Shown here: positions 1-6,560 of the stretch, piece by piece | How positions within the stretch are numbered: the stretch's first letter is position 1 | How the letters are laid out: each line of letters begins with the position of its first letter | DNA from: Pampinifervens sp037481935 | GTDB lineage: Bacteria > Aquificota > Aquificia > Aquificales > Aquificaceae | Assembly: GCF_046159715.1 (NCBI RefSeq) | Contig: NZ_JBJXCT010000003.1 | Span: 1 to 64,000 of the forward strand | Direction: 5' to 3' | Length of the DNA: 64,000 nt | Translations under genes and position numbers: made by a program | Notes under the pieces: generated by a model | Told to the model about the DNA's origin: nothing | Databases searched by the model: none | The model's input: the letters and a program-made list of their open reading frames with translations, nothing else

Positions 1-48
1 TGACAAAAGGCTTGATGTTTCTTATTATTTTTTACATACCGATTTAGG
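1..48 (+). promoter_or_regulatory. Probable leader-proximal flank of the CRISPR array
   Basis: This A/T-rich stretch precedes the first repeat. It is longer than any spacer in the array, and no repeat end is found where one would be expected 35-41 nt upstream. It is therefore probably the end of the leader rather than another spacer. The degenerate repeat at the other end of the array supports the same orientation. Most of the leader would lie outside the window. Confidence 0.5.
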
Positions 49-1070
49 GTTGCTAATCTACCGTGTGGAGTTGAAACAGCTATAGCGGGGGGGAGACGAT
101 CACAATCTATGCCCGTTGCTAATCTACCGTGTGGAGTTGAAACTCTCTTAAGGACTCAAGGAACTCTTTGTCATATACGAGTTGCTAATCTACCGTGTGG
201 AGTTGAAACAGTAGGGGTTTGTTTTTGGGTATACTTTTTTTCAGTGGTTGCTAATCTACCGTGTGGAGTTGAAACGAGAAGGACTGTTTTGAGAAGTAGG
301 TTTTGTTGTTTACCGTTGCTAATCTACCGTGTGGAGTTGAAACGTTTACATACAGCACCTGTTCGTTTGTTGTGTCAGAAGTTGCTAATCTACCGTGTGG
401 AGTTGAAACTGAACCAGAAATTATCTTTGTATACTCTCATGAATGCGTTGCTAATCTACCGTGTGGAGTTGAAACAGAAGTGGATGGGAAGCAATGCAGG
501 AAAGGATACTTAGTTGCTAATCTACCGTGTGGAGTTGAAACTTAATTTTTCGGGTTGGAATAGAGGCACGGCTACAGTTGCTAATCTACCGTGTGGAGTT
601 GAAACTAAAAGATAACATCAATTGAAAGTTTTCTTCCAGTATGTTGCTAATCTACCGTGTGGAGTTGAAACCTGTCTTATGTAGGTTCTTAGGGTTTTGT
701 CCTGTGGGTTGCTAATCTACCGTGTGGAGTTGAAACACTCTTATACTACCAGTCGCCGCAGTAGAAACAGATACTCGTTGCTAATCTACCGTGTGGAGTT
801 GAAACTAGATTAACCGCCTCATCAATTTGAGCTGGCGTAGAATTGTTGCTAATCTACCGTGTGGAGTTGAAACTCTATACTATCCTCATGGATTGGACTA
901 TTACAGATTGTTGCTAATCTACCGTGTGGAGTTGAAACTGCTCTCTGTCAGCTTAAAGCGTTTCATGAGTTCTCTGTTGGTTGCTAATCTACCGTGTGGA
1001 GTTGAAACAGCGTACGTGCTTTTTGCGAACTCTCTCGGAAGGGCGTTGCTAATCTACCGTGTGGAAGTTT
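49..1070 (+). CRISPR. CRISPR array, 15 intact repeats plus a degenerate terminal repeat
   Basis: A 29-nt repeat begins GTTGCTAATCTACC and ends GTGGAGTTGAAAC. Identical copies start at 49, 115, 181, 247, 315, 381, 447, 513, 577, 643, 708, 777, 845, 910 and 980. A sixteenth copy at 1045 matches for its first 21 nt and then diverges, as leader-distal repeats usually do. The 15 spacers are 35-41 nt (mostly 37) and all differ. The GTTGAAAC 3' end fits the 5' handle of class 1 crRNAs, so the array is probably transcribed left to right. The repeat resembles the one I recall from Aquifex aeolicus. No cas gene lies in the window, so the subtype cannot be assigned. Reading frames through the array are repeat artefacts, not genes. 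Confidence 0.98.
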
Positions 1071-1132
1071 CTCATGTGAGCTATAGGCTCATAACTTCAT
1101 AAAGTTTACGGTCGGCCCTTCTCTGCGTAAGC

Positions 1133-1155
1133 TAAAAACCTACACCAGTTTTTTC
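1133..1155. terminator. Weak A/T hairpin between the CRISPR array and metG
   Basis: An imperfect 8-bp inverted repeat (AAAAACCT, 5-nt loop, AGTTTTTT) lies just beyond the metG stop codon and at the end of the CRISPR transcript. The U run falls within the stem and the stem is mostly A/T, so this is a weak candidate bidirectional terminator. Confidence 0.3.
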
Positions 1156-2628
1156 TCATTCCCTCTTTGGAAAGAGTATTACCCTATCTTTCACAAGGTA
1201 TTCTCTCCTTGCGTATGGCTTTAACTCCCCCTGCAGTGGCTCACATCCCATAGCTCTGAAGATTTCTCCCATCTTGCCCGGCATGAAGGGCTCAAGCAGG
1301 TTTGCCAGAAGATGTATACCATCGGTAAGCGTGTAGAGAACTTTTCTCAAAGCAAGTTCATCCGTCTTTGCAAGACTCCATGGTGCTTTTGAGTCCACAT
1401 ACTTGTTGAGATAAGAAGAAAGCCTCAGCACAGTCTCCAATGCGTTGTAAAAGTCGACCTTTTGCATATATCTGTCGTAGTCATCAACTACTTCACGGGC
1501 AACATTTTCATACTCAGAATCTCTTTCCCCCGAGACCTTACCCCCAAGATACTTTATATCCATTGCCATTACTCTACTGAATAAGTTTCCAACTTCATTG
1601 GCTAGCTCCCCGTTGAGCCTGTTCAGGATAGCCTCCCTTCTTATGTCTCCATCTTCTCCAAAGGGCATGTCTCTCAGAAGGAAATACCTTACCTCATCCA
1701 GCCCCCACTCTTTGACAAAGTGGTAGGGATTTATCACATTGCCCAGAGATTTTGACATTTTCTGACCTTCCACCTTCCACCATCCGTGGGCAAAGATTCT
1801 TCTGGGAGCCTCAAGGCCCACAGAGAAAAGAAAGGCAGGCCAGTAGACTGCATGAAAGCGTAGAATATCCTTTCCAACCAGATGAAGGTCTGCAGGCCAC
1901 AGATGCATCCTGTCCCTGATTGCAGAAACGTAGTTAAAAAGAGCGTCAAACCACACGTATATGGTATGCTCCTGGTCAAAGGGCACCTCTATTCCCCATC
2001 TTACTCTGTTTCTCGGTCTTGTAACAGATAGGTCTCTCAACCCCTGTCTGACAAAGGCTTTCACCTCATTTTTCCTGTAGTCAGGCATTATGAACTCTGG
2101 CATGCTTTCGTAGAATTCAAGAAGTATGTTTTCATACTTTGACAGCCTGAAAAAGTAGGAGGGTTCCTTTATGTAATCGCAGGGTTTTAGATGTATGGGA
2201 CAGACCTTCCCCTCTAAAAGCTCACCCTCGGGCTTGAACTCCTCACAGCCAACGCAGTACCAGCCCTCGTATTCTCCAAGATAGATGTCTCCCCTTTCAT
2301 AACTTTTCACAAAAACTTCCCTGACAAGCTCCTTATGTTCCCTGTCTGTGGTTCTTATAAACCTGTCATAACTTATGCCCATAAACTCCCAGAGCTTCTT
2401 AAAGTTTTCAGAGTTCTGGTCTGCAAGTTCCTGTGGGCTAATGCCCTTTTCTTCTGCAGACCTCTGTATCTTCAGACCATGCTCATCGGTCCCGGTAAGG
2501 AAAAAAACCTCATACCCTCTTTTTCTGTAATGCCTGGAAAGCACATCGGCAGCTACTGTGGTATAGGCATGCCCTATGTGAGGGACATCGTTAACATAGT
2601 AAATGGGAGTAGTGACATAGAACTTCAT
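1156..2628 (-). CDS. metG: Methionyl-tRNA synthetase, alpha-type (lacks C-terminal tRNA-binding domain)
   Basis: This enzyme charges tRNA-Met with methionine in the cytoplasm. The class I signature PHIGHAY is near residue 15 and KMSKS near residue 300. A zinc-knuckle-like run CVGC...CPIHLKPC lies around residue 130, and the MetRS anticodon-binding helical domain forms the C-terminal part. I chose the ATG at 2628 because the protein then starts MKFYVTTPIYYVN, the normal MetRS N-terminus; a longer frame would overlap the divergent gene. The 490-residue protein stops where the helical domain ends and has no Trbp111/EMAP-like domain. Aquifex MetRS is known to be split into alpha and beta subunits, so a separate beta gene is expected elsewhere. 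It is divergent from the lipoprotein gene with only 19 bp between start codons. Confidence 0.95.
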   Translation of the reverse strand: MKFYVTTPIYYVNDVPHIGHAYTTVAADVLSRHYRKRGYEVFFLTGTDEHGLKIQRSAEEKGISPQELADQNSENFKKLWEFMGISYDRFIRTTDREHKELVREVFVKSYERGDIYLGEYEGWYCVGCEEFKPEGELLEGKVCPIHLKPCDYIKEPSYFFRLSKYENILLEFYESMPEFIMPDYRKNEVKAFVRQGLRDLSVTRPRNRVRWGIEVPFDQEHTIYVWFDALFNYVSAIRDRMHLWPADLHLVGKDILRFHAVYWPAFLFSVGLEAPRRIFAHGWWKVEGQKMSKSLGNVINPYHFVKEWGLDEVRYFLLRDMPFGEDGDIRREAILNRLNGELANEVGNLFSRVMAMDIKYLGGKVSGERDSEYENVAREVVDDYDRYMQKVDFYNALETVLRLSSYLNKYVDSKAPWSLAKTDELALRKVLYTLTDGIHLLANLLEPFMPGKMGEIFRAMGCEPLQGELKPYARREYLVKDRVILFPKRE

Positions 2629-2647
2629 GAGCTCTATATTATAAAGC
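2629..2647. promoter_or_regulatory. Bidirectional -10 element between metG and the lipoprotein gene
   Basis: The whole 19-bp gap between the two start codons contains TATATTATA (2635-2643). It reads TATATT on the plus strand and TATAAT on the minus strand. Either box would place transcription initiation at or within 1-3 nt of the start codon, so both mRNAs would be leaderless. No Shine-Dalgarno sequence fits between the box and either ATG. Confidence 0.55.
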
Positions 2648-3196
2648 ATGAGAGCCCTTCTGCTCCTTCTGACTCTTCTCCTTTCTGGCTGTGCAGTGAA
2701 GACATGGACGCTGGAGGGTCCATCAGACCTTTCCAATGGGTTGACAGTCAGGGTAGAGATGAACCGGTGGAAATACTATCCCTCAGACCTTGATAGATAT
2801 GTGCTGCCCATATACATTGAGATAGAAAACCGCGGTTCACAAACGGTCAAGGTGGCAAGAGAGGATGTATTTTTGATAGACGAGAAGGGTAATCAATACA
2901 ATCCAGTTGAACCCAGAGATGTGATAAGCATGTTGGGAAGGGATTACCGCATGGGTATTGGTCTCGGGTTTGGCTACTGGAGCTCACCCTTTGGGCTGTG
3001 GTGGTCACCATATTACACCTTCCCCAGAAATGAATCATACCCCGACATTGTGAACAGAGCCTTTATATTCGGTGAAGTTCAGGGTGGTGCCAGGCTAAGA
3101 GGTTTTGTGTATTTTCCAGAAATTCCCAGAGATATAAACAAACTTACTCTAAACGTGAAGGGATACAAGTTCAGACTGAAGGCTAAGGAGGATTGA
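2648..3196 (+). CDS. Predicted lipoprotein of unknown function
   Basis: The 182-residue protein has a short hydrophobic N-terminus ending in the lipobox LLSGC, so Cys15 would be lipid-modified after cleavage. The mature part looks like a small beta-rich domain, with alternating hydrophobic strands around 'LPIYIEIENRGSQTVKV' and an aromatic, Gly-rich loop in the middle (GFGYWSSPFGLWWSPYY). This resembles DUF4352-like or immunoglobulin-like secreted domains, but I do not recognise a named family. The first strand section 'NRGSQTVKVAREDVFLIDEKG' is typical of extracellular Ig-like domains. It probably sits in the cell envelope. It is followed directly by tRNA-Leu. Confidence 0.8.
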   Translation: MRALLLLLTLLLSGCAVKTWTLEGPSDLSNGLTVRVEMNRWKYYPSDLDRYVLPIYIEIENRGSQTVKVAREDVFLIDEKGNQYNPVEPRDVISMLGRDYRMGIGLGFGYWSSPFGLWWSPYYTFPRNESYPDIVNRAFIFGEVQGGARLRGFVYFPEIPRDINKLTLNVKGYKFRLKAKED

Positions 3197-3198
3197 AT

Positions 3199-3204
3199 TA
3201 TAAT
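3199..3204 (+). promoter_or_regulatory. -10 box of tRNA-Leu
   Basis: A perfect TATAAT lies 9 nt upstream of the mature 5' end of tRNA-Leu, which places the transcription start within a few nucleotides of the tRNA. No convincing -35 box is visible 17 nt upstream. Confidence 0.5.
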
Positions 3205-3213
3205 ATTTCTTCA

Positions 3214-3300
3214 GCGGGTGTGGCGGAACTGGCAGACGCGCTGGACTCAGGATCCAGTGGGCTTACGCCCGTGAGGGTTCAACTCCCTCCACCCGCACCA
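3214..3300 (+). tRNA. tRNA-Leu (anticodon CAG)
   Basis: The acceptor stem GCGGGTG pairs with CACCCGC, followed by discriminator A and an encoded CCA (3298-3300). The anticodon loop CTCAGGA places CAG at 3248-3250, reading CUG codons. The T arm is GAGGG-TTCAACT-CCCTC. A long variable arm (around TGGGCTTACGCCCG) marks it as a class II tRNA, as expected for leucine. Confidence 0.97.
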
Positions 3301-3307
3301 TAAGGCC

Positions 3308-4108
3308 ATGAAATTCCTCGTGTTTGGAGACATAATAGGAAAGCCCGGCAGGAAAGCACTCAGGTATTATCTTGCTGGATACAGAGACCTTGCAGATGTG
3401 GTGCTTGTAAATGTTGAAAACTCAGCCGGCGGATTTGGAATAACAAAAAAGGTTTACGAGGAGCTCCTCAACCTTGGTGTGGATGTAATGACATCGGGAA
3501 ACCACATATGGGACAAGAAGGAGGTCTACCAGTTTATAGACCAGACAGACACACTTCTCAGACCCGCCAACTACCCTAGCGGTGTGCCCGGTAAAGGTTA
3601 TGGTCTTTACGAAAAAAAGGGTGTGAAGTTTGCGGTAATAAACCTTATGGGCAGGTCCCTTCTGGACTCAAACCTTGACAATCCTTTCCTTCTCTTTGAC
3701 AGACTTTACGAAGAACTTTACAGAGAAACCCCCCTCATAGTCGTTGATTTTCATGCAGAAACCACCTCTGAAAAGTGGGCTTTTGCACTTTATACGGATG
3801 GCAGGGCAAGTCTGGTATACGGAACGCATACACATGTTCCCACTGCAGACCAGATAATACTGAGAAAGGGCACAGCTTATGTGAGTGATGTAGGTATGAC
3901 AGGATGCTGGTATTCTGCCATAGGCATGAAGCCAAAGGAGGCGATAGAAAGGTTTACAAGGGGAATACCCCAGAAGTATGAAGTAGAAGAGAAGGAGGAT
4001 GTGGTGGTTAACGCCATTCTGGTTGAAGTGGATGACCGCACAGGTAAAGCGCGAAGCATTGAACGCCTTCAGCAATACATAACAAGAGAAGAGCTTAGAG
4101 AAGTATAA
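3308..4108 (+). CDS. ymdB: YmdB-family metallophosphoesterase
   Basis: This is a 266-residue calcineurin-like enzyme of the YmdB/TIGR00282 type. Characterised members hydrolyse 2',3'-cyclic nucleotides using a two-metal site. The family metal motifs are visible in order: FGDIIGKPGR at the N-terminus, NVENSAGGFG, TSGNHIWDKKE around residue 65, VDFHAET around residue 150, and GTHTHVPTAD around residue 178. Length and motif order match the whole family. It starts 7 nt after tRNA-Leu, and the following gene is 10 nt downstream, so the two may be cotranscribed. The cellular role in this organism is unknown. Confidence 0.92.
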   Translation: MKFLVFGDIIGKPGRKALRYYLAGYRDLADVVLVNVENSAGGFGITKKVYEELLNLGVDVMTSGNHIWDKKEVYQFIDQTDTLLRPANYPSGVPGKGYGLYEKKGVKFAVINLMGRSLLDSNLDNPFLLFDRLYEELYRETPLIVVDFHAETTSEKWAFALYTDGRASLVYGTHTHVPTADQIILRKGTAYVSDVGMTGCWYSAIGMKPKEAIERFTRGIPQKYEVEEKEDVVVNAILVEVDDRTGKARSIERLQQYITREELREV

Positions 4109-4118
4109 ATTTATACAC

Positions 4119-5000
4119 ATGCAGGAAAGGCAGAAAAAGCCAAAGATAAGCCTTATACTGGAGAGCTTTACTCAGCTCGAGAAGGCATACACGGACCTGA
4201 AAAAGAACCTCAGCTGTGTTAGGGAAGACTTCGTTGAAAACAAGCTCCTGCAAGATAAGGTGAGGGTTGATTTCAACCTGGCCTTTGAAAGCTGTATGAG
4301 AGTTTGCAGACATCTTTCGACAGTTTACAACATAAAAACTACCTCAAAGGACTGTCTGCAGAAGGTGGGTGAGTTTGTTGGCCTTTCTCAGGTGGAGGAC
4401 CTGGGAGAACTCAGCCAGTTCTACATAAAGCACCGCGACCTCAAGGAGGCTCTCCCCCCGGAAGAGCTCTACGACTTTCTGAGCAGGTCTCTGCACCTTT
4501 TCAAGGACTATGCAAAGGCTGTGGTGGAGTTCATAAAAAAGGAGACAAACAACCCTCTGCTAATAGACTTTGAACTACTCAACGAAAAGGCAAGGCACAT
4601 AAAAGAATCCCTAAAGAAGATAGACTTTGTTCTGTCTCAGGGTTTTGAAGAGTTTTCAAAGACGCCCATGTATTACGACAGGGTGAAATACTTCTATCAG
4701 GTGGCCTACGACAGCCTCTTTGACATATGTAAACATCTGGCACCCAAGTTTGGTGTCAAAAAATTTGGAGACGACTGCCTCTCAAAGCTGGTAGAGGTGG
4801 GCGTTATTCCCCAGGAGTATTACATGGACATTTTCCGTATGACCAACCTCAAAAACAGGCTCATAAGCACCTGGGAGGTAAGTCCGGAAGAACTTTACAG
4901 AAGCCTTGTGGAAGTAAGGGATAAAATAGAGCCCGTGGTGAGAGAGATATCAAAGAGCCTGAAGAGCCTGCTGGAAAGCAGGCAGAAGCCTCAGGGATAG
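4119..5000 (+). CDS. Tandem HepT/DUF86-like (HEPN-fold) protein lacking the catalytic motif
   Basis: The 293-residue all-helical protein appears to contain two copies of the same roughly 120-residue module, about 25-145 and 165-285. Both share the order 'Y/F..V..D..F..A..S...ICKHL...G.K....DCL.KL.E.G...' followed by '..NLKNRL / KHRDLKEAL..PEELY'. This is the layout of HepT/DUF86 toxins. The RNase motif expected near 'R-N-x(4)-H-x-Y' is absent in both copies: copy 1 has KHRDLKEAL and copy 2 has NLKNRLIST. No MNT antitoxin lies beside it. It is therefore probably a non-catalytic, domesticated duplicate. It follows the ymdB gene by 10 nt and overlaps the end of mqnE by 10 bp, tail to tail. Family placement is by eye. 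Confidence 0.6.
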   Translation: MQERQKKPKISLILESFTQLEKAYTDLKKNLSCVREDFVENKLLQDKVRVDFNLAFESCMRVCRHLSTVYNIKTTSKDCLQKVGEFVGLSQVEDLGELSQFYIKHRDLKEALPPEELYDFLSRSLHLFKDYAKAVVEFIKKETNNPLLIDFELLNEKARHIKESLKKIDFVLSQGFEEFSKTPMYYDRVKYFYQVAYDSLFDICKHLAPKFGVKKFGDDCLSKLVEVGVIPQEYYMDIFRMTNLKNRLISTWEVSPEELYRSLVEVRDKIEPVVREISKSLKSLLESRQKPQG

Positions 5001-6100
5001 ATGGCCACAGGATTGTAAAAGGTATCTCTTTCCACCGGTATCTTGTCCGCACCTCTTATGAGTTTTATGAGTTTTTCTTTTGTATGTCCGAGGGCAGAGG
5101 TTGTTCCCGCTGCATGCACTATCTTCTCCTCCTGAATGGTTCCATCAAGGTCATCCGCACCCATGTTCAGAGCTACCTGTGCTACTCTTTCGCCAAGAGT
5201 GACCCAGTATGCCTTTATATGGTCAAAATTATCCAGAAAGAGCCTTGCTATGGCTATGGTCTTGAGGTCGTCAACAGAAGATGTTCTTTTTCCACCTATC
5301 CTTGTGCCCTCTGGCCAGTAGGCCAGTGGTATGAAAACCTGAAAACCACCGGTCTCGTCCTGAAGGTCTCTGAGCCTTTCCATATGCTCAACCCTCTCCT
5401 CATAGGTTTCCAGGTGTCCGTAAAGCATGGTAGCGTTGGTGGGAATGCCGAGCCTGTGTGCTGTTTTGTGAACCTGGAGGTATTCCTCTGCGTTGGCCTT
5501 GTATGGAGCTATGATTTTCCTAACCCTTTCTGAAAATATTTCTGCGCCACCGCCTGGTATGGCATCAAGTCCCGCCCACTTGAGTTCAGTAAGAATCTCC
5601 TCATAACTCTTGCCCGATATCTTGCTCATATGATGTATCTCTATGGCAGTCCATGCCTTTACAACCATATGGGGAAAAGACTTTTTTATCTCCCTCACAA
5701 GGTTTACATATTCCTCATACTTCCAGTGAGGTGGTATTCCACCAACTATGTGAACCTCCTTACCACCCATCCTTTGAGTCTCCTCAACCTTCCTGAGCAC
5801 CTCCTCAAGGCTCATCTCATAGGCCCTTGGGTCTGACTTTGTAACTCCAAAACTGCAGAAGTTGCACTGATAGACGCATATGTTGGTGGGGTTTATCTGC
5901 CTGTTGACTATAAAGTAGGCAAAATTGCTATTTTTCTTCCTGTTTACCCACTCCGCAAGGGCACCAACATAACTGAGGTCTGCTTCGTAGAAGAGCCTTA
6001 TGGCATCTTCAGAGGACAATCTTTTGCCTTCAAGCACTTTTTCGCCTATGGATTTTAAACTTTTTGCAGAGCTTTTTTCTATAAGCGACTCTAACTGCAT
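4991..6100 (-). CDS. mqnE: Aminodeoxyfutalosine synthase MqnE (radical SAM)
   Basis: This enzyme couples 3-[(1-carboxyvinyl)oxy]benzoate with S-adenosylmethionine to give aminodeoxyfutalosine, an early step of the futalosine route to menaquinone-type quinones. The radical SAM cluster motif CVYQCNFC (CxxxCxxC) is near residue 80. Family blocks HIVGGIPP, KAWTAIEIHH, PGGGAEIF, PTNATMLYGH and GADDLDGT are all present, and they separate MqnE from MqnC and CofH. Length (369) is normal. A strong Shine-Dalgarno (AAGGAGG) precedes the ATG. It follows a small GGDEF-like gene by 11 nt. Methionaquinone and menaquinone are typical quinones of this order. Confidence 0.93.
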   Translation of the reverse strand: MQLESLIEKSSAKSLKSIGEKVLEGKRLSSEDAIRLFYEADLSYVGALAEWVNRKKNSNFAYFIVNRQINPTNICVYQCNFCSFGVTKSDPRAYEMSLEEVLRKVEETQRMGGKEVHIVGGIPPHWKYEEYVNLVREIKKSFPHMVVKAWTAIEIHHMSKISGKSYEEILTELKWAGLDAIPGGGAEIFSERVRKIIAPYKANAEEYLQVHKTAHRLGIPTNATMLYGHLETYEERVEHMERLRDLQDETGGFQVFIPLAYWPEGTRIGGKRTSSVDDLKTIAIARLFLDNFDHIKAYWVTLGERVAQVALNMGADDLDGTIQEEKIVHAAGTTSALGHTKEKLIKLIRGADKIPVERDTFYNPVAIYP

Positions 6101-6111
6101 GCTTTCCTCCT

Positions 6112-6525
6112 TCAGTTTATTGGTATAGGTCTGCCCTTCTGTTCAGAATATAGTTTGAGGGAATCAATTAAATCTTCGTAGCTTTCTCCGTCTTCTGGGT
6201 AGGTGACCACAATGTAATAGCCCTCTTCACCCAGAAAATCCCTGATACCCTCTGCCAGGTGGATGGCTCCTTCCTTACTTGTGCCGGGAAGCAGGCAGAT
6301 TATATAGAACCCCAGCTGAGCTATTACGTCTGACTCTCTCATGGACTTAGATATGCTCTCAAGGTGTTGTTCTGAAAGGTGTTCACTGTATAGCAACAAA
6401 ATTGAGAAATTATCTACACCGGGGATATGTTCTACAAGAGAGAGGTCTTTTTTCAATCTCTTTAACTCACCTATCTCGTGCCTTACAAGGGCATGAAGGT
6501 TCTCAGGGCTGACAAGCTGTGCCAT
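6112..6525 (-). CDS. Small protein resembling a degenerate GGDEF domain
   Basis: The 137-residue protein has the flow of a GGDEF domain: a stretch 'RESDVIAQLGFYIICLLPGTSKEGAIHLAEGIRDFL' parallels the usual 'R..D.vaRlGGDEFavLLPgt..egA..lAerIR'. The GG(D/E)EF signature is replaced by LGFYI, so no cyclase activity is expected. There is no sensory domain. It could be a structural or nucleotide-sensing remnant. It has its own leaderless-type promoter and lies 11 nt upstream of mqnE, so the two are probably cotranscribed. The family assignment rests on this one block and is tentative. Confidence 0.5.
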   Translation of the reverse strand: MAQLVSPENLHALVRHEIGELKRLKKDLSLVEHIPGVDNFSILLLYSEHLSEQHLESISKSMRESDVIAQLGFYIICLLPGTSKEGAIHLAEGIRDFLGEEGYYIVVTYPEDGESYEDLIDSLKLYSEQKGRPIPIN

Positions 6526-6532
6526 ACTTACG

Positions 6533-6560
6533 ATTATAAGCCTTTTTGCATGCGGGGCAA
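6533..6560 (-). promoter_or_regulatory. Promoter of the GGDEF-like gene and mqnE
   Basis: On the minus strand TTGCCC (6560-6555) and TATAAT (6538-6533) are separated by 16 nt. The -10 box ends 7 nt before the ATG at 6525, so the transcript would begin at or next to the start codon. No ribosome binding site is visible. Confidence 0.55.

Noticed and set aside
109..1102. Open reading frames across the CRISPR array with repeated peptides such as VANLPCGVET and LLIYRVELK
   Set aside because: They are translations of the repeat in different frames; no start signals or protein family support them.
2335..2793. Plus-strand frame of 152 codons overlapping metG and the lipoprotein gene
   Set aside because: It covers the conserved metG N-terminus in antisense and the start of the lipoprotein gene in another frame; no family resemblance.
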